A stretch of 64,000 nt of DNA. Source: Roseomonas sp. KE2513 (lineage in GTDB: Bacteria > Pseudomonadota > Alphaproteobacteria > Acetobacterales > Acetobacteraceae). The position numbers and the translations under genes are program-made. Positions 34,898 to 44,104 of this stretch are shown here, piece after piece (the stretch's first letter is position 1; each line of letters starts with the position of its first letter). The stretch spans positions 124,001-188,000 of the forward strand of contig NZ_RCVR01000001.1 of assembly GCF_016107305.1 (NCBI RefSeq). The letters are read 5' to 3'. A model generated the notes under the pieces. It was not told where the DNA came from. It ran no database searches and saw only the letters and a program-made list of their open reading frames with translations.

Positions 34898-36874
34898 TCA
34901 CCCGGGCCGCGCCGTCCCGCCTGCCCGCGCGCATTCGCGCATGTCCAGCCCTCGCGGCACCGCCCCCTCCGCCTGCCAGGACCTGACGGCGGAAAGCAGC
35001 ACGCCGAGCGGCCGCCGGTCCTCGCTCACTCCCGCCGTCAGGGGGCTCACCGCGTCCGGCGTCTCCAGGACCAGCACCGCCTCCCGGCCGCCGGACCCCA
35101 CCCACCCAAGGGCGCCCTCGTCCCAGGGCACCAGCAGGTCTAGCGGCTCACTGCCCAACCGCATCTCGCAGGCCGTGCCGTCGCCCAGTCGCGCCACCAC
35201 GCGCTGCGCTCCACCCGCGGTGGGCACATAGGCCGCGAGGGTCAGCACCATCCCCCGGCTCCCTTCTTGCCCTGCCAGCACCAGCAATCCGCCCGGTCCC
35301 ACCGTCCAGCGTCCCCGCTCCTCCGCCCCGGACCACCCCAGGAACTCCACCGAGCGAGCCGGCGGCGCGAAGGGCATCGGCCGGCAGGCCAGCCCGAACG
35401 CCGCCAAGCCGTCCCGGTACGCAGCCAGGTAAACCTCGGGCGGAAGAACGGTGGCTGGGGGCCGGTGCCACCAGATCTCCCGGCCAAGCATCGCCATCGC
35501 CACCGCGTTCGTACCCAGCCCCTCCGAGGGCTGGCAGGCAGCCTCCCGCAGCAGGGCGAAGGGCCGCTCCCGAACAAACATCTCACGCGCCGCCAGCCGG
35601 TTCTGCAGGAAACTGAAGGTCCCCAGCCCCCCCACGCCCAGCGCGCAAAGGAGCGAGACGGCCCGCCGCGCCCCCGGCCTTGCCCATACGGCGCGCAGGA
35701 GAGCCGCGAGCCCCACCGCCGCGGCCGCACCCACGCCTAGCGCAGCGATCCGCGAATCAACGTAGGTGCAGTCTCCGGCTCGGCACCAGCTCTGATACTT
35801 CTCGGTCAACGCGTGCGGGAGCGTGTTCAGCCAGGCCCAGGCCAAGCAGGCCAGCACCACCCGGACGGCCAGGCCCGCGGTCAGCCTCGCCGCCAAGGCC
35901 GGCAGCAGCCGCCACGCCAGCCAGGTCCCGCAAGCAAGGACGCCCACCGCCATCGCCATGTCCCTGCGCCCGAGCGCGGAGAAGCCGCGCCAGGGAGCGC
36001 CGAGCACCGGAAGGCTCGTCCCGTGGAAAGCGTGCAGCGCCTGCAGCCGGACGACATTCCACAGCCCGGGCCACGCCATCATGTTGCCGCCATAGGCGCT
36101 CGGATGGACCATGCGATAGGCGACGTAGGCCAGGGCGGCCAGCAGCATCGGAGGAGCGTGCAGCCGCACCGCCCGCCAGCGCTGCCCCTCCGGCGCCGAG
36201 AGCACCACCAGGGCGGCGAGGCCGGCCCCGGCAACGAGACTGTACTCGAGCATCAGCATCAGCGCGGCCAGGCCGCCCGCCCCGGCCAGCAGCGCCATGC
36301 CTGACCGCGCCCTGACCTCGCCCATCCAGATGTGCAGCCCGACCAGCGCCGCGAGCGGCAGGGTGAGCATCAGCGGGTAGGCGTTCGGCGGCATGTGGTG
36401 AGCCGCGACAGGGGCGAGGCAGAGCGCCATCAACAGCCCCGCCCGCGTGAGAGGCACGCCCAGCCGCCGGGCGAGCAGATGGCCGAAGGCGAGCATCAGC
36501 CCGCCGAAGAGCCCAACCACCAGCACCCGCCCCCACGCATATTCCGGCAGCATCGCGCCGAGCATCACCAGTGGCATGGCCGGGTAGAGCCCGATCCGCC
36601 CCTGGGCCTTCGCCAGCTGGTGGATGGCCTCCCCCAGCGCCTCAGGGCGGCCGGCGTTGCTGAGCACCGCGTACTGCCAGAAATTGTCGTCCGCCGTCTG
36701 GTGGAAGGCAGCAAGAAAAGGGGAAAGCTGAAGCAGCGCAAAGGCAAGCAGCACCGCGTCGAGCAGCAGCACGCCCAGCCGCTGCGGCAAGAGCGGCACG
36801 GCGAGCGGGACGCCCCGCACGACCGGCCTCACCGCGCTGGGGGCGAGACCGGAAGGTTCGGGCCAGAGGCGCAT
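34898..36874 (-). CDS. Polytopic membrane protein, candidate GT-C-type glycosyltransferase
   Basis: A 658-residue protein with about 11 helices in the first 440 residues and a soluble C-terminal part of about 200 residues. The first extracytoplasmic loop after TM1 has FHQTADDNFWQYAV: an Asp-Asp pair in this place is what GT-C glycosyltransferases use. A cysteine-containing loop (SWCRAGDCTYVDSR) lies before a late helix. The C-terminal domain contains beta-type repeats (GRWTVGPGGLLVLAG). No family is recognised with certainty. The ATG at 36874 follows GCGGGG; a GTG at 36889 is an alternative. If a GT-C, it would transfer a sugar from a polyprenyl carrier. Confidence 0.6.
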   Translation of the reverse strand: MRLWPEPSGLAPSAVRPVVRGVPLAVPLLPQRLGVLLLDAVLLAFALLQLSPFLAAFHQTADDNFWQYAVLSNAGRPEALGEAIHQLAKAQGRIGLYPAMPLVMLGAMLPEYAWGRVLVVGLFGGLMLAFGHLLARRLGVPLTRAGLLMALCLAPVAAHHMPPNAYPLMLTLPLAALVGLHIWMGEVRARSGMALLAGAGGLAALMLMLEYSLVAGAGLAALVVLSAPEGQRWRAVRLHAPPMLLAALAYVAYRMVHPSAYGGNMMAWPGLWNVVRLQALHAFHGTSLPVLGAPWRGFSALGRRDMAMAVGVLACGTWLAWRLLPALAARLTAGLAVRVVLACLAWAWLNTLPHALTEKYQSWCRAGDCTYVDSRIAALGVGAAAAVGLAALLRAVWARPGARRAVSLLCALGVGGLGTFSFLQNRLAAREMFVRERPFALLREAACQPSEGLGTNAVAMAMLGREIWWHRPPATVLPPEVYLAAYRDGLAAFGLACRPMPFAPPARSVEFLGWSGAEERGRWTVGPGGLLVLAGQEGSRGMVLTLAAYVPTAGGAQRVVARLGDGTACEMRLGSEPLDLLVPWDEGALGWVGSGGREAVLVLETPDAVSPLTAGVSEDRRPLGVLLSAVRSWQAEGAVPRGLDMRECARAGGTARPG

Positions 36875-37060
36875 GAACCCCGCTACCACCTGCCCAATGG
36901 CTCAAAAAGTCGTCCCGCTCCAATTCTTCGTAACATTACGGCCAGCTTTCATTGCATACATGAAACACATCCTCTCGCCGGGGGTTGATGCCACGTACCT
37001 CAACCGACCCGCCGCCCGGACCGATCACCCGTGCGGACAACTGGAGCGCGCGCCGCCGCC

Positions 37061-37828
37061 ATGCCCCGGGACAATCACGACCCCGCCACCACGAGCACGG
37101 ACCACCAGGCGAAGCGGCGCCCGCGCGCCCTGCCCATCCTCCTCGGCATCGCGGCCCTCCTCGTCCTCGGCGTGTTTGCCGATCGCACGATCAGCATCCG
37201 CCCCGGCGCCACCCAGCGCATCATCGTCAGCCGAGGCGGCGAGGTTGTTGCCCTCTACGGACCCGGCCAGCACGGCTTCGCCAATCCCTGGACCGACACC
37301 CGGGCGGTGGTCGAGATGTCGCTCTCCAACACCGACCGGAGCGCCCCCGACCGCGGCATGCCCGCCCTCACGGCCGAGGGCCTTCCCGTCACCCTCTACG
37401 GCACCGCGTTCTGGCACCACGGCGAGGAAGCCGACCTCCGCTGGCGCTTCAGCCATATCCGCGGCGACGCCGACCTCATGCCTCCCCTCATGGCCGCTTC
37501 CGTTGCCGCCGTCCTCGGCCGCACCCCCATGGAGGCCGCCATTCGCGACGCCGCCGCCCTCCAGGCCGCTCTTACCGACGACCTCCGCGCCCGCGCCCGC
37601 GCCCTGCTGCGCATCGAGGTCGCCAGCTTCGCCATCACCCGCCTTGACCCCGGCGAGACCTATCGCCAGGTCGTCGCCGAACGCGAGCTCGGCCGGGCCC
37701 GCGCCGCGGCCATCGCGGCGTCGCCCGCCGTCACCGGGGACAACCCCAACGCGGTCGAGGTGGAACGCATCCGCCGCTGGGACGGACGCGGAGTCATCCC
37801 GGAGTTACCCGCCCGCGCGGCGCCTTGA
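37061..37828 (+). CDS. SPFH/band-7 domain membrane protein (HflC-like)
   Basis: A 255-residue protein with one N-terminal helix (residues about 24-40, ALPILLGIAALLVLGVF) and an SPFH domain outside it. RIIVSRGGEVVALYGPGQHGFANPW recalls the HflC/HflK start of the domain; SNTDRSAPDRGMPALTAEGLPVTLYGTAFW and LRARARALLRIEVASFAIT are in the expected order. Such proteins scaffold FtsH proteases and membrane microdomains. No partner hflK-type gene is next to it. ATG at 37061 is used; a GTG at 37031 is possible. It converges on the redoxin/P4H fusion gene. Confidence 0.75.
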   Translation: MPRDNHDPATTSTDHQAKRRPRALPILLGIAALLVLGVFADRTISIRPGATQRIIVSRGGEVVALYGPGQHGFANPWTDTRAVVEMSLSNTDRSAPDRGMPALTAEGLPVTLYGTAFWHHGEEADLRWRFSHIRGDADLMPPLMAASVAAVLGRTPMEAAIRDAAALQAALTDDLRARARALLRIEVASFAITRLDPGETYRQVVAERELGRARAAAIAASPAVTGDNPNAVEVERIRRWDGRGVIPELPARAAP

Positions 37829-37857
37829 CCGGCTGGCCCTTGCGGGAGGGACCGGCC

Positions 37858-37886
37858 GCGCGGCTCCCCACCGCGCAAAGCCGCGC
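37858..37886. terminator. Hairpin between convergent genes
   Basis: GCGCGGCT (37858-37865) pairs perfectly with AGCCGCGC (37879-37886) over 13 bases, between the SPFH stop and the stop of the redoxin-like/P4H gene. Confidence 0.5.
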
Positions 37887-39035
37887 TCATCCCTCTGCGG
37901 CCGCCTCCTCCCCCGCGGCCCCGATGAACCGGCGCCCCTCCTCCCGCACCTTCGCCGCCGCCTCGTCGTAGAGGAAAGGAAGCGTGGCGTAGCGCACCCC
38001 GCGCGTCACCCGCCCCGCCTCGTGCAACAGCGAGCAGGAGAAGACCACCGCGCCCCCCATCGGCGGCCGGTAGCGGCGCGTGCCAAACTCGGGGAACCAC
38101 AGGTCCCCGCCATCGAAATCGTCGTTCAGGTTGATGCTGACCGCGAAGCGCCGATGCGCCGTGCCCCGCGTGGTGTTGTCGCGATGCGCGCGGAAATGCC
38201 CGCCATCGGCCGCGTCGTAGCAGGCGACGATGTAGCGCTCGATCCGCGTCGCCCGGAACTGGAAGGCGCGGTGGATCTCCGGCACCAGCCGCCGCGTCAG
38301 GCGCTCGCGCAGCGCCGCCCGCACCCCCTCGTCCCCGATGATGAGGTCCTTCCGCCGCTTGTGGTGGGCGTCCAGCATCGCCACCGTTCGCCCGCCCACC
38401 TCCCGCATGAAGCCGCTCTCGTTGCCCCCCAGCCGGTCGTAGAGCGCGACCAGATCCCGGCAGAATTCCGGCTCCAGCACCCTCGGCAGCACCAGAACAG
38501 GGGCCGGAACCTCCATCCCCGCGTGCAGCCCGGGTGCCGGCAGCCCCTCCAGCACCCCGACCAGCCGCCCGATCTCCGCGATGGGCGCGGAATCCAGCAC
38601 CCGCAACAAGGGGTCCAGCAGCAGGGCGAAGGGCGCATAGCCCGGCCGCTCCCCCGCTGGCGCGGCGACGAAGGCCGCGTAGGCGCGGCTCACCGCGAGA
38701 TCATGGTCGCGGATCACCCGCAGCCCCGGCAGCGCATCCGCCATCGCCGGCGCCGCATCGCCGGGATCCGCCGTCACCGCGAAGGCACAGGCCCGCGCAT
38801 CGTCCAGCAGCCCCGCCGACCGCGCCCGCCGCAGCACCTCCCACCCCGCGGCCGAGGCCGGATGGGCCCGCGACCCGAGGAAGGCGAGCAGCACATAGCG
38901 CCCCGCCACGCTGTCGAAGGCGTAGCGCGGGTTCCCATCCGTCGCCGCCCGGAAGACCGGGACCGGATCGCCCGGCCGGAACCGCTCGAAGGGAGGGATG
39001 CGGGAAGGGCGCGGCAGGGCTTCGGCGTCGGACAT
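37887..39035 (-). CDS. Redoxin-like domain fused to prolyl-4-hydroxylase-type 2OG-Fe(II) oxygenase
   Basis: A 382-residue fusion. Residues about 15-170 follow the peroxiredoxin/AhpC pattern (FRPGDPVPVF, GRYVLLAFLGSRAHPASAAGWEVL, LLLDPLLRVLD), but the peroxidatic Cys that should follow the beta strand is absent, so this part is probably not an active peroxidase. Residues about 185-382 are a P4H-type oxygenase: metal ligands H284 and D286 in HFRAHRDN, distal H338 in CSLLHEAG, and the 2OG-binding Arg348 ten residues later (GVRY). It would hydroxylate a protein or small substrate with 2-oxoglutarate and Fe(II). ATG at 39035. The PfkB gene lies 118 bases upstream on the same strand. Confidence 0.85.
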   Translation of the reverse strand: MSDAEALPRPSRIPPFERFRPGDPVPVFRAATDGNPRYAFDSVAGRYVLLAFLGSRAHPASAAGWEVLRRARSAGLLDDARACAFAVTADPGDAAPAMADALPGLRVIRDHDLAVSRAYAAFVAAPAGERPGYAPFALLLDPLLRVLDSAPIAEIGRLVGVLEGLPAPGLHAGMEVPAPVLVLPRVLEPEFCRDLVALYDRLGGNESGFMREVGGRTVAMLDAHHKRRKDLIIGDEGVRAALRERLTRRLVPEIHRAFQFRATRIERYIVACYDAADGGHFRAHRDNTTRGTAHRRFAVSINLNDDFDGGDLWFPEFGTRRYRPPMGGAVVFSCSLLHEAGRVTRGVRYATLPFLYDEAAAKVREEGRRFIGAAGEEAAAEG

Positions 39036-39153
39036 GTCCAAGACTTTGCGATCGGCGTCGGAAGGCCGGACCATACCAGCCCGCGTCTGCCGTTTCGACA
39101 CGGTCCCTTTTCGAAAGGCCAACGTAAGGTACGCCGGAGGGAGCGCAGGCCCC

Positions 39154-40131
39154 TCAGGCTTTCCGCCGCACCCGGACCGGCGGCACGTCCGTTTCCCCCA
39201 CCAGCAGCTCCTCCAGCGTCGCCCGGTCCGGCGTCCGCCCGTCCCTGGCCCGCAGCGCCCCCGCCGCCGAGGCGAAGCGCAGCGCCTCCTCCATCCCCTG
39301 CCCCTCCGCGATGGCCAGGGCGAAGGCGCCATGGAACACGTCCCCGGCCCCCGTCGTGTTCGTCGCATCCACCGGAAAGGCCGGCCGCCGCACCGGCGCC
39401 TCCATCCCCGGCGAAAGCCAGAGCGTCCCCTTTTCCCCCAGCGTCACCGCGGCCACCTTCAGCGGACCCGTCCGCAGCGCCCGCGCCAGCCCCTCCTCCG
39501 GCGGCACGCCGGGCGCGAAGATGGTCAGCCCGGTCTTGGCGAAGATCGCGTGGTCGGTCAGCGGCACGAGCTGGCGCAGGATGCGCTCCTCGCTCTTCTC
39601 CGCATCCATCGCGCTCGGCACCCCCGTCTCCCTCGCGCGCCGGAACACCAGCTCCGCCGCCTCGGGCCAGCGGGGGTCGCAGAGCACGCAGCCCGCCTGC
39701 GCCAGGCGCTCCAGCGGCAGGGCGGAGGGGTCGGTGGGCAGCCGCTCCCCACGATAGGTCACGATGCTCCGCTCCCCCATCTTGTCCACGATCACGGCCG
39801 AGAGCGGCGTCCGCGCCCCCTCCGCCATCACCAGGCCGGAGGCATCCACCCCCTCCGACTCCAGCGCGTGCCGCAACTCCTCCCCTGCCTCGTCCCGCCC
39901 CACGCGGCCCCAGAACACCGCCCGCCCGCCGAGCCGCGCGACCGCGATCGCCGCGTTCGCCGCCATCCCGCCGACGCTCATGGAATAGGCCCGCGCCGTC
40001 GTCTTGGAGGGCGGCGGCTCCACCTCGTCCACGCGAAAGGTATGGTCCGTCACCACCTGCCCCACGCAGATCACCAGCGCGCCACCCCGCCCCTTCACGC
40101 CAGCCCCACCGGAAACACCCCCAACCGCCAT
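39154..40131 (-). CDS. PfkB-family carbohydrate kinase
   Basis: A 325-residue sugar or nucleoside kinase. MSVGGMAANAAIAVARLGGRAVFWG is the PfkB signature 1 region; DATNTTGAGDVFHGAFALAIAEG holds the anion hole and catalytic Asp (in GAGD). Ribokinase/KdgK-type substrates are likely. The ATG at 40131 has GAGGGG six bases upstream; a GTG at 40098 also has an acceptable site. Its ATG shares two bases with the ATG of the divergent pseudouridine synthase gene (CATG at 40129-40132), so its promoter must lie inside that gene. The redoxin/P4H gene is downstream. Confidence 0.88.
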   Translation of the reverse strand: MAVGGVSGGAGVKGRGGALVICVGQVVTDHTFRVDEVEPPPSKTTARAYSMSVGGMAANAAIAVARLGGRAVFWGRVGRDEAGEELRHALESEGVDASGLVMAEGARTPLSAVIVDKMGERSIVTYRGERLPTDPSALPLERLAQAGCVLCDPRWPEAAELVFRRARETGVPSAMDAEKSEERILRQLVPLTDHAIFAKTGLTIFAPGVPPEEGLARALRTGPLKVAAVTLGEKGTLWLSPGMEAPVRRPAFPVDATNTTGAGDVFHGAFALAIAEGQGMEEALRFASAAGALRARDGRTPDRATLEELLVGETDVPPVRVRRKA

Positions 40132-40876
40132 GCGCGACCCCTCTTCCCTGCCCGGCTGGCTCGCCGCGCGAATCCTTCACATCCGGCCCGACGCCATGGT
40201 GATCGACAAGCCCGCCGGACTGCCCGTCGATCCCGGCCGCCCGCGGCCCGGCCGTCCACCCAAGCCCAGCCTCGAGGATTGGTTGCCCCTCCTCCAGCTC
40301 GGCCGCCGCCACCCGCCCCAACCGATCCACCGCCTGGACACCGACACGGCCGGCTGCCTCCTCCTCGGACGCACCCGCCCCTCCCTCGGCGCGCTCGGCG
40401 CCCTCTTCGCGGAGAAGCGCGCCGCGAAAACCTACTGGGCCGTCGTCGTGGGCCGCCCGCACGGGGAGGCCGGAACCCTCGACGCCCCGCTCCGCAAGAC
40501 GAGCACGCGGGAGGGCGGCTGGCGCATCGAAACCCACCACGAGGGCCAGCCCGCCCGCACTGCCTGGCGCCTGGCCGGTTCCGCCAGCAGCGGGGCCGAC
40601 ACCCTCTCCTGGCTCGAGCTGCGCCCGGAAACGGGGCGGACGCACCAGCTCCGTGTCCACTGCGCCCTGCTCGGCTGCCCCATCCTCGGCGACCCCGTCT
40701 ATGGCGGCATGCCCTCCGGCAACGGGCGGGCGGGCGGCGTGATGCACCTGCTCGCCCGCTCCCTCTCCCTGCCACTCGACCCGCCCCTGCTGGCCACGGC
40801 GCCCGTGCCGGAGTCGATGGCTGCCGCCTTCGCGCTCTGCGGGGCCTCCGGTGCCTCGCGGCACACAGGAGAATAA
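40130..40876 (+). CDS. RluA-family RNA pseudouridine synthase
   Basis: A 248-residue enzyme. The catalytic motif IHRLDTDTAGCLLLGRT places the active Asp at residue 70; the N-terminal VIDKPAGLPVDPG and the later ELRPETGRTHQLRVHCALLGCPILGDPVYGG are characteristic of the RluA/RluC group. It isomerises uridine in rRNA or tRNA. There is no N-terminal S4 domain. ATG at 40130 has no clear ribosome site, and the start overlaps that of the PfkB kinase gene. The family is short here (about 250 residues), as in the tRNA/RsuA-like single-domain forms. Confidence 0.88.
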   Translation: MRDPSSLPGWLAARILHIRPDAMVIDKPAGLPVDPGRPRPGRPPKPSLEDWLPLLQLGRRHPPQPIHRLDTDTAGCLLLGRTRPSLGALGALFAEKRAAKTYWAVVVGRPHGEAGTLDAPLRKTSTREGGWRIETHHEGQPARTAWRLAGSASSGADTLSWLELRPETGRTHQLRVHCALLGCPILGDPVYGGMPSGNGRAGGVMHLLARSLSLPLDPPLLATAPVPESMAAAFALCGASGASRHTGE

Positions 40877-40927
40877 ATTCGAGTTCATTCACAAAGCTTT
40901 GACTTTCTAGTCACGGGCCTGCCAAAC

Positions 40928-40941
40928 CCTCGTTATCGAGG
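40928..40941 (+). promoter_or_regulatory. Small hairpin over the ribosome site of the histidine kinase gene
   Basis: CCTCG-TTAT-CGAGG is a perfect 5-pair hairpin whose 3' arm supplies the GAGG that would be the ribosome site for the ATG at 40952. The stem could lower initiation, but five pairs is a weak structure. Confidence 0.3.
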
Positions 40942-40951
40942 ATGCAACGCC

Positions 40952-42964
40952 ATGCTGGATGGGAATCGTCCGCCGGGAGCGCTACCCGCCGGGCGGACCG
41001 GCAGTTCCTTTACGCTGCCCACTCTGCCGCTGATCAGCCGACAGGCCCGGCGCAATGCGCATGGCGCGCAGAGCGCCCGCGGCGGCATCCATGCCGGGCG
41101 CGCCGAAGCGACTGGAGGACGCGGGGTAACGCCGCCCTTCCGCAACCAGGAACGCGCCGGCTGCGGCGCCGATCCGACCACCCACGACGAGGAGCCGGGC
41201 GCCCGTGACGGCCAGCCCGCCTCCATCGAGGCGCAGCCCCGCCGCTGGACCCTCCGCCAGCGCCTCGCCCTCGTCTACGGCGCCGTCGCCCTCGTCATCC
41301 TCCTCGGCGCCGGCATCTTCACCTGGTGGCAGGCCGCGGCCCTCTCGGCGCGCAACACCGAGCTCGTCCTCGCCGAAACTCGCCGCATGGCCGGCCGCGT
41401 CGCCGGCGCACTCGCCCAGGCCCGGCAGGGTACGGCCGTCCTGGCCGCCGCCGATCCCCTCGCCCTCGGCCCAGAGGGCTGCACCGCCCTCCTCAACGCC
41501 GCCCACCTGCGCATGGACGCGAGCGTCAGCCATCTCTTCGCCGTGCGGTCGGACCGCATCATCGCCTGCTCCACCCTTCCCGGGACCGTCGGCCAGCGGG
41601 TCGCCTCGCTCAGCATTCTGACTGCGGAGCTCACCGGCCGCGGGCTCACGGGCGCGCTGAGCACCAGCGCCTTCGGCCCCGGCCAGATGATCGAACTCGC
41701 CGACCCGATTCGCCGCGAGTGGCCGCGGGGCCGCGAAACGCAGGGGGAAGCGCCCGGCATGCCGCTCGGCGGAACTGCCGCCGGCGTCGTCGCGGCCACC
41801 GTCTCCCTCGACGGCCTGCGCAACGCCAGCAGGCACCTCCTGCCGGAGATCGACGGCCTGCGGGTCTGGCTCCTGGACGCCTCGGGCAGCAACGCCAGCC
41901 TTGTCGGCCCGGACGCGCCGCCCCCCCCTCTACCGGACGACCTCCACGCCTCCTACCTCGCCCCCATCCCCGTCGATGCGGGCATCGCGAGCGAAAACGG
42001 GCGCCTGCTGATCCAGGTGCGCGCGACCGACGACCTCAGTCTCCTCGCCTCCATCCCCTCGGGCGTGGTCGAGGCCGGCAACCGCGCCGACATCATCCTT
42101 CCGCCGCTTCTCCTCGTCGGCGTGCTGCTCGTCGGCATGGGCGCTCTCTTCTGGTCCGCCCAGCGCTTCGTCGTGGCCCCGCTCGAGGTCGCCACGCAGC
42201 GGCTGGAGGCCGCCGGCGACATCCCCCCGCCCGCCAGTGGGGCCGAGAGCGGCGCTGCCGACGTCGCCGACCTCATCCGTCGCCTGGGCGCCACCCGGGA
42301 GACGCGCGAGGAGGCCATCCGCCTGCGCGACACCCTCCTGCGGGAAGCGCACCACCGCATCAAGAACCACCTCTCCCTCGTCGCCTCCTTCCTCCGCCTG
42401 CAGGAGCGCCAGCTCTCCGATCACGCGGCCCTCCAGGCGCTGCGCGCCGCCCAGGGCCGCATGGTCGCCATCGGCATGACCTACGAGCTGCTGCAGGACG
42501 GTACCGGCCAGACCGTCGCCCTCGACGGGATGCTCGAGCGCTTCGCCCGTGCCCTCGCGGCCCGCGACACGACCGAGGGCGGCGGCAACCGCGTCATCAC
42601 CGACCTCGAATCCCTGGAAGTGCCGGCCGACATCGCCGTGAAGATCGCCCTCGTCGTCAACGAGCTGGCGACGAACGCCCTCAAATACGCCTTCGTCAGC
42701 GCTCCCCCTGGATCCGTGCGCATCACGCTCCGCCGGGACGGAGAGGCCGGCGGCTTCATCCTCCACATCGCCGACGACGGCATCGGCATGGCGCCCGAGG
42801 GCCGCCGCGGCCTCGGCATGACCGTCGTGGACACGCTGGTCCGCTCCATCGACGCTCGGATCGAGCGCCTGCCCGGCCCCGGCACCGCCTTCGTCATCGC
42901 ATGGAGCCCCGTGCACGACGCCCCGCGCGCATTGCAGGATCCGCTCGCCCTCCCCCAGCCCTGA
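40952..42964 (+). CDS. Membrane sensor histidine kinase of the HisKA_2 (HWE-like) type
   Basis: A protein of up to 670 residues. The first 90 residues are polar and low in complexity, so the true start may be later. A helix at about residues 103-125, a periplasmic sensor domain of about 250 residues, and a second helix (ILPPLLLVGVLLVGMGALFW) lead to a HAMP-like segment. The kinase core has LLREAHHRIKNHLSLVASFL (His467/468), then VNELATNALKYAF as N box and DDGIGM plus RRGLGMTVV as G boxes. HisKA_2 kinases in alphaproteobacteria often act in general stress or light responses. No response-regulator gene is adjacent. Confidence 0.85.
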   Translation: MLDGNRPPGALPAGRTGSSFTLPTLPLISRQARRNAHGAQSARGGIHAGRAEATGGRGVTPPFRNQERAGCGADPTTHDEEPGARDGQPASIEAQPRRWTLRQRLALVYGAVALVILLGAGIFTWWQAAALSARNTELVLAETRRMAGRVAGALAQARQGTAVLAAADPLALGPEGCTALLNAAHLRMDASVSHLFAVRSDRIIACSTLPGTVGQRVASLSILTAELTGRGLTGALSTSAFGPGQMIELADPIRREWPRGRETQGEAPGMPLGGTAAGVVAATVSLDGLRNASRHLLPEIDGLRVWLLDASGSNASLVGPDAPPPPLPDDLHASYLAPIPVDAGIASENGRLLIQVRATDDLSLLASIPSGVVEAGNRADIILPPLLLVGVLLVGMGALFWSAQRFVVAPLEVATQRLEAAGDIPPPASGAESGAADVADLIRRLGATRETREEAIRLRDTLLREAHHRIKNHLSLVASFLRLQERQLSDHAALQALRAAQGRMVAIGMTYELLQDGTGQTVALDGMLERFARALAARDTTEGGGNRVITDLESLEVPADIAVKIALVVNELATNALKYAFVSAPPGSVRITLRRDGEAGGFILHIADDGIGMAPEGRRGLGMTVVDTLVRSIDARIERLPGPGTAFVIAWSPVHDAPRALQDPLALPQP

Positions 42965-43058
42965 CCCGGAGCGCGGCTTTCCTGCCCACCCCGCCTCCCG
43001 GAGGCGGCCGATCCGTCCTACCCTTGCCGCCAGCACGTCCCGGTAAGGCCACCGAAGA

Positions 43059-44090
43059 ATGAACCTCGCCCGCTTCCCCCGCATCCGCCTCGGCCACATG
43101 CCCACGCCGCTGGAGCCGATGGAGAACCTCTCCCGCGCGCTCGCCGGCCCCGATGGCGGCCCCAACCTCTGGGTCAAGCGCGACGACTGCACCGGCCTCT
43201 CCACCGGCGGCAACAAGACGCGCAAGCTCGAATTCCTGATGGCCGACGCCCGCAACCAGGGCGCCGACCTCGTCATCACCCAGGGCGCCACCCAGTCCAA
43301 CCACGCCCGCCAGACCGCGGCCGCCGCCGCGAAGCTCGGCCTGGAGTGCCACCTCCTGCTGGAGGACCGCACCGGCTATACCGACGCTGCCTACACGCAA
43401 TCCGCCAACGTCATGATGGACAAGCTCCACGGCGCGAAGGTCTCCCGCCGCCCCGGCGGCGCCGACATGCAGGCCGAGATGGAGGCGCTCGCCGATAAGT
43501 ACCGCGCCGAAGGCCGCCGCCCCTATGTCATCCCCGGCGGCGGCTCCACCCCCATCGGCGCCCTCGGCTACGTCAACGCGGCGCAGGAACTCGTGACGCA
43601 AGCCTCCGACATGGGCCTGCGCATCGACCACGTCGTCCACGCCACCGGCAGCGCGGGCACCCAGGCTGGCCTCGTCGCCGGCCTCGTCGGCCTCAACAGC
43701 GGCATCCCCGTCCTCGGCATCGGCGTCCGCGCCCCGCGCGAGAAGCAGGAGGCCAACGTCCTCGCCCTCGCACAGCGCACCGCCGACCAGCTCGGTCTTC
43801 CCCCCGGCACGATCCGCGCCGAGCACGTGCGCGCCAACTGCGACTACGTCGGCCAGGGCTACGGCATTCCCACGCAGGGCATGGCCGACGCCGTGAAGCT
43901 CGTTGCGGAAAAGGAGGGGATTCTCCTCGACCCCGTCTATTCCGGGAAGGGCATGGCCGGCCTGATCGATCTCGTCCGCCGCGGCCACTTCAAGCCCGGC
44001 GAGAACGTCGTCTTCATCCACACCGGCGGCGCGGTCGGCCTCTTCGGCTACCCCGAGGCCTTCGACCTGCCGGCGGACGCCGCCGCCTGA
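43059..44090 (+). CDS. D-cysteine desulfhydrase-family PLP enzyme
   Basis: A 343-residue fold-type II PLP enzyme of the ACC deaminase / D-cysteine desulfhydrase group. The PLP lysine is K53 in [13 protein letters not shown], preceded by [59 protein letters not shown] and [12 protein letters not shown] are all typical. It would release H2S and ammonia from D-cysteine; L-cysteate sulfo-lyase (CuyA) and ACC deaminase share the fold, and I cannot separate them by eye. The ATG at 43059 is 94 bases after the kinase gene. A GST gene follows after 14 bases, so the two are probably one unit. Confidence 0.85.
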   Translation: MNLARFPRIRLGHMPTPLEPMENLSRALAGPDGGPNLWVKRDDCTGLSTGGNKTRKLEFLMADARNQGADLVITQGATQSNHARQTAAAAAKLGLECHLLLEDRTGYTDAAYTQSANVMMDKLHGAKVSRRPGGADMQAEMEALADKYRAEGRRPYVIPGGGSTPIGALGYVNAAQELVTQASDMGLRIDHVVHATGSAGTQAGLVAGLVGLNSGIPVLGIGVRAPREKQEANVLALAQRTADQLGLPPGTIRAEHVRANCDYVGQGYGIPTQGMADAVKLVAEKEGILLDPVYSGKGMAGLIDLVRRGHFKPGENVVFIHTGGAVGLFGYPEAFDLPADAAA

Positions 44091-44104
44091 GAGAGGAGGC
44101 AGCC

